Assembly: GCA_963678705.1 (NCBI GenBank)
Contig: CAVMBN010000183.1
Span: 62,001-126,000 of the forward strand
From: Panorpa germanica
Taxonomy: Eukaryota; Arthropoda; Insecta; Mecoptera; Panorpidae
DNA: 64,000 nucleotides
Reading direction: 5' to 3'
Shown piece after piece: positions 33,545 to 44,181 of this stretch; the first letter of the stretch is position 1, and every line of letters begins with the position of its first letter. The position numbers were made by a program, and so were the translations under genes. The notes beneath the pieces were generated by a model. The model searched no databases and was not told the origin of the DNA. It saw only the letters and a program-made list of their open reading frames with translations.

Positions 33545-34051
33545 TTGACAAATTATTTGAAATTATCGGTTGATGATGTTATGGCAATTCAAATTAATGG
33601 AATACATTTATTTTTTAAAAATTATTTGAAATTATCGGTTGTTGATCTTATGGCAATTCAAATTAATGGAAACAAGATGCTAGTAAAAATTGAAGAATAT
33701 TTATTAATTGATGATATTATTGAAATGACCAATAGGAAAATAATTTAGGTATTGATAAAAATAGTTATAATGTGCATATAGGAAGAGCAGATAAATTTAC
33801 AATAGTAAGAATGCACAATATAAAATATGAAATTTATGATATAGCGCTTCAAAATGCACTACTAGATTATGGTACGCATATTGATATCAAGAAAGAAACA
33901 TGGGGTAAAGACATGCCTTTTCCAGTGTATAATGGAACAAGATCAATAGAGATGATTTTGAAGAAAAAAATCCCATCGCATTTCACCCTTTTTCCACCGT
34001 TTATGCAAAAAAATACGCAAAATGAAACAAAAGCAAACAGTGCGAATAAAA
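33545..34051 (+). pseudogene. LINE ORF1 fragment, copy
   Basis: Same as 8922-9432, with two 69-bp repeats. Confidence 0.5.
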
Positions 34052-35618
34052 TTATTATTATTATTAATTTTTTATTGTTCGCCTTTCGGCTTTACAATCT
34101 ACATTCTTAATACATTTCATATACTTCAACTTAAAACTAAATTTTACATTATTCCAGACCTTCCTATCTCCAAAAGCACCTTCCGATTCCTCCTCTCTCG
34201 ACCCCCCTTCCTCACCTTCCCCAGTCCTCCCTCTGCACTGGTCCATTCCCATGTCTATCTTTCTGGGCCGAAGCCCAACTGTTTCCTCACCACTTCCTTC
34301 TCTCTCCTGCCTCCCTTCACCGCCTCTCCCAGTACCTCCCCTCTCCCCCTGTTCCCTGCGCAACCCAGCCACCAGCCCACTTATTCTCCTGTTTTTTCTT
34401 TCCTACTTACTATTTCCGCCATCCACCTCTTTCCTTCACTGCCTCCCTTTAATAGCTGGCCAATATTCCTTTCGCTCGCTACTTTTTCCTTACACTCAAA
34501 CTTAATGTGCTCCAGTGTTTCGTCCTGCGCTTCGCACACTCTACACTTTCTTTCCTCACTCTTTTCCCAGTATCCGTTTCCTTTTTCCTCATTTCCCAAT
34601 CTAAACCTTGCTGTTCTTCTTATGTGTTTTATGTCTTTTTCTATAAGGTACTAAGGCACATTATTTTCCCATAACCTTTTATATCTTTTATTGTAGTTAC
34701 TTTTTTCTATTTTTCCCATTCTCTCCTGCTGTTGTACCTCCCTATCCCTTCTCCTTAGCTCCTCTTCCACACTTGCGCCTCCTTCTCTTCTCCTCTCTGC
34801 CTCCTCGATCGCCATTCCATTACTTTCAAAGTACTCCTTTCTCTTTTTTGGACCTCCTCCCCCCCCCCATTCTTTATGCTGTCCTCTCTTATTTTCCTTA
34901 AAATTTTGCTTTCCGCCCTGGTCAATTTCTCCTTGTATTTTACTGCTCCTTCCCCTGTTTTAATTCGTATCCTCCATAACCATGTATCCCAGCGTGCACC
35001 TGTCCAGCCCTAGTAACCATTTAATATATCTCTCCTGTATTCTTTCCAACTTTTCTTACTCCTTCCACCCCTAAACCTCTGTTCCATACAACATCATACT
35101 AGTTATCAATCTGTCATACATCCATATCCTCTTTTGTATGTCCCCCCCAAATACATTTTCTCCTAATCCCCACACCCGTCGCATTGCTAGCTCCGCCTTC
35201 TTTGCTACCTCCCTTATCTGAGCCTCTTCTCCATTGTTCTTTTTAAAAGTGTAGCCCAGATATCTAAATTCTTCTACTTTCTCAATGACCTCTGTTTTGT
35301 ATTTCCACATTTTATGTATTCTTTTTCCTTCCTCTTTTTTAAATACCATAATTTTTGTTTTTTCCACATTTAACTCTAGTCCTTTCCTGTCTATATATCT
35401 CCCTAGCCGATGTGCCATCTCCTGTAGATCTCCTTCCCTTTTTGCCAATAGGACTTTATCGTCAGCGTATGCTAAAGTTCATATCTTGTAGTGTCTTCCT
35501 ATTAGCACCCTCCCATCTTGTCCTCTTTCCATTACCCCCTCCAAATCTGCTGTATATATCGCAAATAAAATTAGACTCAGAGGACAACCTTGCCTCAACC
35601 CCTTGTCTGTGTAGCTAG
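34052..35618 (-). mobile_element. Chimeric LINE, second joint
   Basis: Same H/B chimera as 24220-25786, with the switch at the identical segment (35011-35032). Two joints with one breakpoint mean that a single recombinant was amplified, or that the tandem array later expanded by equal-unit exchange. Confidence 0.9.
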
Positions 35619-36614
35619 AATAGTAATTGTTAGGTTTACGCGATGGGAAATAACAACAAGTATGTCACACTTAAATTAATAAATTACCAAAATCAGCAAA
35701 CAAATTAAAAAGGATAATAAATAAATAAATAAATAAGAACAAAAGACGGCTGATACTATTACGAGAAAGTTAAATTTGTCAAAAAAAAGTAAAAATGTCA
35801 AAACAGAAATAAAATAAGTTAATAAGTTAGGACCTGAGCAACACTTTACTGAAACATATAAATACTTGTCAATTCTCTAAAAATATAGCTACAGTCAACG
35901 GGTCAATAAAATAAAATAAAAACACATGGACAGCACTTTTAAATTATGCGCAATTAACAAATATGCTTAGTAAAATGTTGTAAAAGTCAATGGGGACGGT
36001 AGTTGTTATAATGATAACAGAAATTTAAAAGTGTCGCTTATTGTTATGACCTATGTACGAGAACTTGCAACAAGGACTATAAAACTGTGGATTTACCCGG
36101 AATGTTCGCGTTCGTGCAATGGACTCCGAACCCTGAATGACTACGTTTATGGAAATAAAAATTAAAATCAAATATGAACGTGTTACTGGATGAAATTACG
36201 GTAAATTACAGCGGTTTCAGTATATCAAAAGTTTTAAGGATAAAATTAAAAGAATTAAAAAAGCAAAGTAAAAGGTCAAATGAATAATAAAATAATTACG
36301 CTGTCGTAATGGGGGGTCAAAAGGAAGTTAAAATAAAAGTTATGGTGCCTGATGTCAAAAAATTACAAAAAAATTAAACAACACACAAACAACAAACGAA
36401 TATAATAAATTATTTGGCACTCTTGGTACGACAGATTACAATGTACAATTAGGAATTTCTTATTACATACAGACAATTATTTGGTTATTGTTACAAGACA
36501 TATATATAACATATATAATACAATACTTATATAAACTAATAACAATAATTTACAAAAAGTTTAAACATAAAATGCTTTAAGTAAACTGTCCTCTGATGTA
36601 TGTAAAAGAATGTC
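35619..36614. other. Noncoding stretch (copy of 19628-20630)
   Basis: Third copy of the region downstream of the R2-like fragment; nothing coding seen. Confidence 0.5.
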
Positions 36615-37688
36615 CTACACGCTGCACAATGTAATGTTTGACATTAATCTGGACGGCACACCCCTGTAGCACTGCACAATAGTTTTCTGGAGATCTTCAA
36701 CCCCCTTAGGCCCTTGGATACTAAGAGTATACTTTAATGTGTATACGATGGGCCTCTCGTAGAAAATTGTTTGAACGGTGTAGATCCCCGCTGCAGTGAT
36801 GGTGGAGTTCCCTGCTAAGGTACTAATCCGCGCACAACAGTTTAAAATATGCGTCAGTATTTTACAACTTGGGTCTGCTGACTGCCAATGTCTATATGTT
36901 AGACGATCATCTCCTGGTGACGAGTTCTCAAATTTTCTTAGTCTTACTGATACTTCAGGTGGTGTGAATTTCCTGGTATTGAGTGGCTCACGCGTGTTAT
37001 CTTCGATGGTTGGGTATATGTCATTTGGATAATCCACAAAGGTCAGTGTTTTGGTAAAATGATTATGGTTGTCGTCTTTACTTATTTGGCAGGTGGTGCT
37101 TGCCTCACCCATTATTAATCGCATGGCTTGTCTGCGGTTCCTCTTATAAAGTTTTTGGATGAATTTAGCATCATTTATATCGCCTAAATTTCTACATTTT
37201 GCAACATAATTTAGGTCTCTTATTGCTAGTTTAACAATTTTACCTGCCTCAGTGGTAATTTCTGTTAAAGTCTGCTCAAGGTTTTCCCAATTATGAATGT
37301 TAATATTGCTGTTAAGAATCTTTAGTAGAGAATCATTGAAACCATTAAGTGGTGAGTCATCTAAAATATCATCCGGGAGTCGTGGGAAATTGTCATTTAT
37401 AACTTTAGGTTCTTCATCTATGTCCGAGTGGTTAGTAACGGCTGCATGAGGGCTTAATGGCATGGTGAAATCTGAAATTTAACTGTTAACACTTGTAGAC
37501 AATTGGGAAGGTGTATATTGGGATTCGGTGACTTTTGGAATGGCGTTTATGATGCTTTCCGGTATCATATTAACCTTGTTTGTATGCGCATTATCTGAAG
37601 GTGGTATTATAGGTGATGGTATAATAATAGGCGTATTCACAGTAACTTGCGTTATTATCTTACTATTATAATGTTCGTAATGTTGCAA
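36615..37688 (-). pseudogene. R2-like fragment, third copy
   Basis: Same open stretches (37479-37688 and 36615-37463) with small private changes, for example 'HAAVTNHSD' for 'HAADTNHSD'. Confidence 0.55.
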
Positions 37689-37717
37689 TTTACCATGGAA
37701 AACTCATAAGAACTCAT

Positions 37718-37771
<54 letters not shown>

Positions 37772-37802
37772 ATATATATATTTATATATATATATATATA
37801 TA

Positions 37803-38441
37803 TGTGGGGTGACAATAAACCTATCCTGGTTGACGTTTCCAATTGTGGGTTTACCTTACACCTTAGTGGGTGTTAGCTAGATTACCAGCTGTGGTTTTAG
37901 CTGTTTTGATGTTATTTCAATCCTTAGTTGAGCCCCCATTTACAATTAAGCTTATTAAAAATAAAGTTAACACATTACTGAATTTAATAATAGTTCAATT
38001 AATTATTTCTCAAAGAAATTATATTACAAAAATAACTCACATATATAAAAATAGTTCACAACAATATTATCAAACAACAAATATTACAACTAGTAATATT
38101 GTTAAACGGATTCTAATTCTTAATGTTATTAACAACTAGTTAATACTACATTTCGCGAAATTACCAATGACTGCCATACAAACTGTGTATGTTACTACTT
38201 TCGCCATTTTAACAATCTTCTGCCGCGCTAACCATGCATCATGCATGTCGTAGCAAGCGAACGTGTATTGCGACGTGTTAGAGGGGTATACAAGTCGTTT
38301 CAAAACAGCGCTAGTAACATTTAAATATAACTTAATATTAGCAATGTTCCTAACCTATTATATAAGGTTAGGTTAGGTTAGGTTCTTTATAATTATTATT
38401 TCTTACAAACTAATTATTTCTAATCCTAAATTATATCCCAC

Positions 38442-38442
<1 letters not shown>
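37803..38442 (-). mobile_element. 640-bp element, third copy
   Basis: Again exactly 640 bp, between TA tracts (37720-37802 and 38443-38514). Confidence 0.6.
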
Positions 38443-38512
<70 letters not shown>

Positions 38513-38516
<4 letters not shown>

Positions 38517-39504
38517 GTGGTGAGAAAAATTCTTAGAAAATATTAGGAAATCATCTATGTACTTTACTGCAAAATCATTAAGCTTACACTTTAGTAAATG
38601 TTACCTAGTATGCTTTGAAAAATAGCGGGTGATGTCTTTAAACCAAAAGGTAAACATATCCTGCAGTTTTTTTATATATAGCCCTCGAGTGTTTTTTCTA
38701 TGCTTTTAATTTGCACGTCTAACTCTTCTATATTTATGTTCTTTTTCATATGTTTTACTATATCTAAATATGATTGTCCAGCTTCTCGTGGTTTAATCAC
38801 TAGTGTTTCTTTACTTGTCCTCACGTTTGTCCTTCCTACTTTTTACCACTTCTGTGGTTACCCTTTCTGCACTATCTCTTCTTCAGTTCTCGTATGTAGA
38901 TCTATGTGAAAGCCTTGATCTCCAAGTATAAGCTCTATGATTTTGCTAAGGTGGAACTCTAGCCCATCCTTATATAACATATAAACATAACATATAAACA
39001 TATAAATATTAGTCCTTTTTTTCCCTCCTTTTTGGAGATGGTTTTTAGTTTCTCTAATGACGCTGCCACATCCTTGATGCTTTCAGTGTTTGCTTTTACC
39101 CCACTCAGTCCCGCGAGATATGTGTAGCTGATACCGGCTTATTTTTCTTCACTATCCTGGTTTAAAATGGTTTTATTGTCCATGTATATTACTTTTTCTG
39201 GTTGTATCAGTTTTCTTTTGATAATATCCTCCATCTGCGGTATTCTCTCGCTTAATCATTATATAAGTGGATTGTTCTCGTTTACCTTTTGATCCATCAC
39301 CGATATCATATCCTTCTTCTTTGACGACTGCATAACTCCGATTCTTACTATATTACTTGACCTTAATGCTTTCTTAAGCCATTTTGCGTGGATTAAGTCA
39401 AGCGCCTCTACCAAGTATATGCCTCCTGTCCTTTTCAGCTTAAATTTCGCTACTTTGTTTTCTATTTGAAGCGCATTCTTGTTTTCTTCGGAAGTAATAG
39501 TTTG
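38513..39504 (-). pseudogene. Gypsy RT scrap and 3' part of LINE ORF1, third copy
   Basis: Copy of about 13279-14262, interrupted on its right by the copia element. The last 5 bp (GTTTG, 39500-39504) are the copia target duplication. Confidence 0.6.
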
Positions 39505-39853
39505 TGTTGGGAACTATCCTTGCAGAGATTGAATAAAAGATAATGAATTAAAAGATGTATGTTTAATTAAAAAGTATTCTATATGTAGTATTAGCACTGG
39601 CTTCACAAAGAGCGTCCTATCTGTATAACGTTTGGATTCAACTACTCAACTTGACTTCGTACGACATGACGAAGCACTCCCGGTACTATTAGTTAATGTT
39701 ACCAATCTCAGATGGCTCGTGTGTTCCTAGTGCTGGTAGTACGTTGGTATCTACAATAATATCTACACTGGTAACTTACTATACTATGATAACACATATA
39801 TATTTATAATTGGCGGTAAATACAAAACTAATTATTTACTTATAATTACAACA
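39505..39853 (-). repeat. 3' LTR of copia element
   Basis: 349 bp, TG...CA ends. Just inside it the minus strand reads GAATATGGGGGCGTG, a candidate polypurine tract. Confidence 0.92.
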
Positions 39854-39919
39854 CGCCCCCATATTCACAGCTCATTATAAATAGAAAAGTCCTTAAATCT
39901 AAACAGTCTTTGACACATA

Positions 39920-40558
39920 TTAAATCACTGATATTATTATAAGTGTAAAGGCACTTTGATTGTCTATATTTAATTGTCCTTCACATTTAACACTTCTGTT
40001 AATTTCAATACTTGATGGTCCTCCTAGTGATGCTTGACGTTTGCTGTTCCGCGTTTTAGCTCCCTTGCATAACGTTAAGACATTTCTTGCGTCTCCGGCA
40101 TTGGCGTAGTCAGCATCAGAGATATCTTCCGTATACATTCCATAATTTGTGTCACCTCCTCTAAATTGTTCTGCATCTTGCGAACTGTTGGGTACTGTAA
40201 AACTTGTTAGTAACACAGCTTCTCGATTTCTGGTCCTTATTATTTTCTCGGCGTCCTTTTGAACCTGACTCAGTTGTACACATTGCTCTAATTTAACACG
40301 CTTCATCTTGGCTAAATTTACTATATTCATTTCGCGTTCATGGAGAAGTTCTAGCAGCACCTGTACCATAGTTTGTGCATCTGCAATGACACAAACTCCT
40401 GAAGATTCAATAAGCCGCGTAAGTTCTTGTCCCTGTTGCAAAACCTGGAACGTCGTGTTTTGCATTTGACTGACCCTTTCATTGTGTAGCAAGAGAAGTT
40501 CCTTCGCTTTTTGTACATCGTGAGATAACTCGCTGTGTTGCAGTTCTTCTGTCCACAT
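39920..40558 (-). pseudogene. Trio-like segment continued, then RNase H remnant of copia
   Basis: 212 codons in the same phase as the main copia frame. The first about 130 residues are the Trio-like spectrin repeats. After 'DAEQF' the sequence returns to a copia RNase H remnant ('DADYANAGDARN', 'AKTRNSKRQASL', 'LNIDNQSAFTLI'), itself shortened and lacking the C-terminal end. The second junction (about 40155-40166) therefore also preserves phase. Confidence 0.8.
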
Positions 40559-40852
40559 ATCCAGTTGGAAACATGCAGCTAGTGCATCTCATTCAAATAG
40601 TCGTAGCCTTAAACATAAATCAAGTCGCATTTTTCTTGTGTCCCAGAATTCCTCAAGTTCTCCACGCTGTTTAGCAAGTCGTTCCACAGCTCCTTCTACG
40701 GCTGACATCGAGCCCGTAGAGTCTATATTTCCCATAGACCTTATTTCTTGTAGAAGCTTCTCTCCTGGTTCCTGAGCTACAGAGTGAATCTCCTGTACGT
40801 TGCATTCACTGGTCTGTGTTAGTTCTTCAACTGCTGTTAGTAATCTCTCCGC
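40155..40852 (-). other. Captured Trio/Kalirin-like spectrin-repeat segment
   Basis: About 700 bp, open except for one TGA (40589-40591). It reads as the end of one spectrin repeat, then the end of the next ('EPGEKLLQEIRSMG'), then the helix 'WDTRKMRLDLCLRLRLFE', then 'WTEELQHSELSHDVQKAKEL', then 'QNTTFQVLQQGQELTRL', then 'LHEREMNIVNLAKMKRVKLE'. The order and spacing match Trio/Kalirin. Compared with what I recall of the family, about one repeat is missing near 'HSVAQ|EPGEK'. No intron is seen, suggesting capture from spliced mRNA. Trio itself is a cytoplasmic exchange factor for Rac/Rho; only scaffold repeats, not the exchange domains, are here. Confidence 0.8.
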
Positions 40853-43468
40853 TTTCGTGTAATCGATGCCTTCGATCTGTGCGAATCCTTTTGCACATGG
40901 TTTAGCCTTGTATTTGTTTATTTTTCCGTCTGATGCTCTCTTAATTTTGAATACCCATCTGGATTCAATTGCTTCTCGGTTGGGTGGTAAGTTTGTTACC
41001 TCCCATACATCATTGTCACGTAATGCTGATAATTCAGCGTTTATGGCCTCTTGCCATTCTGTCCCATATTGACTCTTTATCGCCTCTTCATACGAGTTTG
41101 GTATTTCTGCTTCAACAACGTTGGCTTCGGTATAGCGTATTGGTTTTCTCGTATTACGTCTCGGTCGATTTACCTGGTCGACTTCAGTTTCAATCCTTAA
41201 TTCTGTGGTCTCATTTTCAATCACTTCTTCTTGATTGTCGATTTCCCCTTTTTCTTTTTCGATTGCTATTTCCGACATCTGGGTTGGGTTTTCTCTGTCT
41301 AAATTATAATTTTCGTTGAATGTCACATTTCTCGATACTTTGATTTTCTTTGTGGTTGGGTCAAACAGTCTGTAATTTGTCGATTCCTTTTCATAACCCA
41401 CGAATATTAATTTCTTACTTTTACTTTCCAGCTTCGTTCTAAGTGCATCTGGAATATGCATGAATGCGTCACAACCAAAAGTTTTGCTATGGCTCAAGTT
41501 CGGTTTCTTTTTCATCCAGGCTTCATATGGTGTTGAATCTGTAATCTGTCTAGTTGCCGTTCTGTTGAGTATGTATACTGCTGTATTTACAGCCTCTGCC
41601 CACAGGTACATTGGTTTCTTGCTTGCGTAAAGCATTGATCGTGCACTTTCCATAATTGTTCTGTTATCACGTTCAGATCTTCCGTTTTGTTCTGGAGTAT
41701 ATGGTGCTGTAGTTTCCATTAGGATGCCTTTGCTTGAAAGATAACTTTGAAACTCACGGTTGCAGTATTCTTTCCCGTTGTCAACTCTCAGAATTTGCGG
41801 TCTGTATCCAAATTTATTTTCACATATCTTTACGTATTTTTGAAGACATGATAAAACGTCTGTCTTGTGTTTAATAAACCAAACCATTCTAAAACCAGTA
41901 TGGTCATCTTTGAATAGTACGTAGTACCTACAACCACTTACAGATGGTTCAGACATTGGGCCACACACATCACTGTGTATGATTTCACCAGGTCTTCTCA
42001 CTGTTTTGGTGTGTTTCTCGAATTTCAACTTCTGTTGTTTTCCTTGCTGACAGCCTTCACAGAAGAATTCGTTGGTATTTTCAATATCCACTCCTTCCAC
42101 TAACCTTTTCGAAACCATTTCGCAAAGAGTCTTAACATTCAGATGTCCCAGTCTTTCGTGCCAAACTTGAAGATTTGACCTTACTGTAGTATGTGCTTCC
42201 ATGGTAATTACAGTTTCGATTTGTAGCTTATACAAATTATTTGATTCTCGGATTGCACTGGCTACTAACATTCCACGGTCGTATATTTCCGCTGTCTCGT
42301 TTTGTTTAACTATTTTCATCCCTTTTTTAGTTATCACTCCTTCAGAAAATAAGTTCTTCCTAAGCTTGGGTATATACCAGACATTTGTAATCAATCCATC
42401 CACGCTTCTACCTTTAATTAATTTCTTAATCTTTACTGTGCCGATGCCTTCCACAGGTACTTCTTCATTATTGCCTAACTTGACGGTGAGTCCCTTACAG
42501 TCACTAAACGTATTAAAGAATTCCCGTTTATATGTCATATGGGTTGAAGCTCCGCTATCCAGGATCCAACCTTCTTTACTGATAGTCTGGTTGCATATTT
42601 CTGCGTTGAAGGCGCCGTGATTACTTTGATGTGGTTCTTCTTCGTATTGGTTCGTTATTCTCTTACAATCTCTCGCGTAATGACCCTTACGACTACATTT
42701 AAAGCATGAGACATTTTGCTTATTTCTTCTACTGATCATTACTGTTCTGCAATCCCTCGCGTAGTGACCCTTCCGGTTACATTTGAAGCACGTCACAATT
42801 TTCTTATTAATCTGCCTTCTTTCTGTATGTACTGCCCTAGTAGTTGTTAGAGCGACTTCTTCTTCTTCTTCATATTTCATGAGATTCGCCTCCTCATCCA
42901 ACAAACGTCCAGTTAAGTTGGCCATGTTCTGTTTCGAATCCTCCACTGACAACCATGCTTGCCTAAAGTTACGATACTTGGATGGTAGCGTACTCAATAC
43001 TTTAGTCATGATTGCAGTATCACTGAGAGTATCACCTGACTCCCGTATCTGCTTGCCAAGATTTTCCACTTTCGAAATATGTTGCACCATCGTCTCGTTG
43101 AGTGCCATTTTGTATTGATGAAACCTCTCGTGTACTAACATCTTGTTCGTTTCTGATTTCATCTCATAAATAGAGCTAAGTTTGTCCATTATCTCCTTGG
43201 CCGATTCACAATTTTCGATTAGCGTTATTTGCTGTAGTTCCATCGAGCTGGTTATGATGCACATCGCCGTTGCATCCTTTTGAATCCACGTTTCTAAATC
43301 AGCTGATGCGTTAACCCCCGGTTTAACATCGGTGCCTGTTGTACACTCGTACACACCCTTCGATTTCAATATGCACTTCATTTGAAATTTCCATTGCTGG
43401 TAGTTCTTACCACCAAACTTAACGATGCTAATACTGTTGGTCATCTTAATCTTGTCGATCGAGCACAA
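40589..43468 (-). CDS. Copia Gag-PR-IN-RT(N) fused to Trio-like spectrin repeat
   Basis: 959 codons to an in-frame TGA. Gag occupies residues about 10-225, followed by two CCHC zinc knuckles (227-240, 255-268). The copia aspartic protease motif 'WILDSGAST' is at 301-309 (DSG 304-306). The GAG-pre-integrase/HHCC region is at about 435-475. The integrase core has D500, D563 and E599, all present. RT starts at about 800 ('ESRWVFKIK' 835-843) and breaks off after 'GFAQIEGIDY' (861-870), before any catalytic Asp. From residue about 873 the sequence is not copia: 'ERLLTAVEELTQTSEC', then 'EEFWDTRKMRLDLCLRLRLF', resembling spectrin repeats of Trio/Kalirin RhoGEFs. The next frame (39920-40558) is in phase, separated only by the stop at codon 960. 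Confidence 0.9.
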   Translation of the reverse strand: MCSIDKIKMTNSISIVKFGGKNYQQWKFQMKCILKSKGVYECTTGTDVKPGVNASADLETWIQKDATAMCIITSSMELQQITLIENCESAKEIMDKLSSIYEMKSETNKMLVHERFHQYKMALNETMVQHISKVENLGKQIRESGDTLSDTAIMTKVLSTLPSKYRNFRQAWLSVEDSKQNMANLTGRLLDEEANLMKYEEEEEVALTTTRAVHTERRQINKKIVTCFKCNRKGHYARDCRTVMISRRNKQNVSCFKCSRKGHYARDCKRITNQYEEEPHQSNHGAFNAEICNQTISKEGWILDSGASTHMTYKREFFNTFSDCKGLTVKLGNNEEVPVEGIGTVKIKKLIKGRSVDGLITNVWYIPKLRKNLFSEGVITKKGMKIVKQNETAEIYDRGMLVASAIRESNNLYKLQIETVITMEAHTTVRSNLQVWHERLGHLNVKTLCEMVSKRLVEGVDIENTNEFFCEGCQQGKQQKLKFEKHTKTVRRPGEIIHSDVCGPMSEPSVSGCRYYVLFKDDHTGFRMVWFIKHKTDVLSCLQKYVKICENKFGYRPQILRVDNGKEYCNREFQSYLSSKGILMETTAPYTPEQNGRSERDNRTIMESARSMLYASKKPMYLWAEAVNTAVYILNRTATRQITDSTPYEAWMKKKPNLSHSKTFGCDAFMHIPDALRTKLESKSKKLIFVGYEKESTNYRLFDPTTKKIKVSRNVTFNENYNLDRENPTQMSEIAIEKEKGEIDNQEEVIENETTELRIETEVDQVNRPRRNTRKPIRYTEANVVEAEIPNSYEEAIKSQYGTEWQEAINAELSALRDNDVWEVTNLPPNREAIESRWVFKIKRASDGKINKYKAKPCAKGFAQIEGIDYTKAERLLTAVEELTQTSECNVQEIHSVAQEPGEKLLQEIRSMGNIDSTGSMSAVEGAVERLAKQRGELEEFWDTRKMRLDLCLRLRLFE

Positions 43469-43812
43469 TCTTAATGTCTAAATAGTCTCTCACACACGAG
43501 GACTTATTAATCTTGATGTTCGAACACAATCCTTTCATTAATTTCTAAATAGTCTCACAAGCACGTGTGGACTTATTAATGTTACCGTTTTTTAGCCCAA
43601 AAAGTATATTAATTTCAAAATAGTTTCGATGAACTTATTAATATCACTTTTCCTTCACCACAAACACAATATTAATGTCTAAATAGTCTCACAAGCAAAT
43701 GTGGACTTATTAATATCACTTCCGTTTGCTTCAAGATGGCTGCCTCACTTTTTTTCTCAAAACCCTGATATCTTGTAATATATCTCTTAATCGATGTTGC
43801 AGAAGATCGTAA

Positions 43813-43827
43813 TCTGGGCCCATAACC
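43813..43827 (-). promoter_or_regulatory. Copia primer-binding site (initiator tRNA-Met anticodon arm)
   Basis: The plus strand reads CTGGGCCCATAACC directly against the 5' LTR. This equals the anticodon stem-loop of eukaryotic initiator tRNA-Met, so the genomic RNA is complementary to it. Copia-group elements are known to prime from an internally cleaved 5' half of this tRNA. It also confirms the minus-strand orientation. Confidence 0.88.
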
Positions 43828-44176
43828 TGTTGGGAACTATCCTTGCAGAGATTGAATAAAAGATAATGAATTAAAAGATGTATGTTTAATTAAAAAGTAT
43901 TCTATATGTAGTATTAGCACTGGCTTCACAAAGAGCGTCCTATCTGTATAACGTTTGGATTCAACAACTCAACTTGACTTCGTACGACATGACGAAGCAC
44001 TCCCGGTACTATTAGTTAATGTTACCAATCTCAGATGGCTCGTGTGTTCCTAGTGCTGGTACTACGTTGGTATCTACAATAATATCTACACTGGTAACTT
44101 ACTATACTATGATAACACATATATATTTATAATTGGCGGTGAATACAAAACTAATTATTTACTTATAATTACAACA
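43828..44176 (-). repeat. 5' LTR of copia element
   Basis: 349 bp, three mismatches by eye against the 3' LTR (an A/T, a G/C and an A/G difference). Confidence 0.92.
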
Positions 44177-44181
44177 GTTTG

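Larger units (their letters stand above)
25179..35010 (-). repeat. Full 9.8-kb tandem unit
   Basis: From one chimeric-LINE breakpoint to the next is 9832 bp. Read on the minus strand the unit holds LINE 3' half, LINE ORF1 fragment, gypsy PR-RT-RH, LINE ORF1, gypsy RT scrap, the 640-bp element, R2-like fragment and LINE 5' half. The neighbouring unit to the right (35011-49501) is the same length to within about 20 bp once the copia insertion and its 5-bp target duplication are removed. Confidence 0.9.
39505..44176 (-). mobile_element. Ty1/copia element carrying a captured host segment
   Basis: 4672 bp with two 349-bp LTRs (TGTTGGG...TACAACA) flanked by a 5-bp GTTTG target duplication (39500-39504 and 44177-44181). 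The undisturbed target is seen once in the copies near 29690 and 13280. By eye the LTRs differ at three positions, so insertion is recent. The internal order on the minus strand is primer site, Gag, PR, IN, RT N-terminus, Trio-like spectrin repeats, RNase H remnant, polypurine tract. RT is lost, so movement would need another element's RT. Confidence 0.95.

Noticed and set aside
43813-43827. tRNA gene fragment
   Set aside because: Only the anticodon-arm segment is present, exactly at the LTR edge. It is a primer-binding site, not a tRNA gene.
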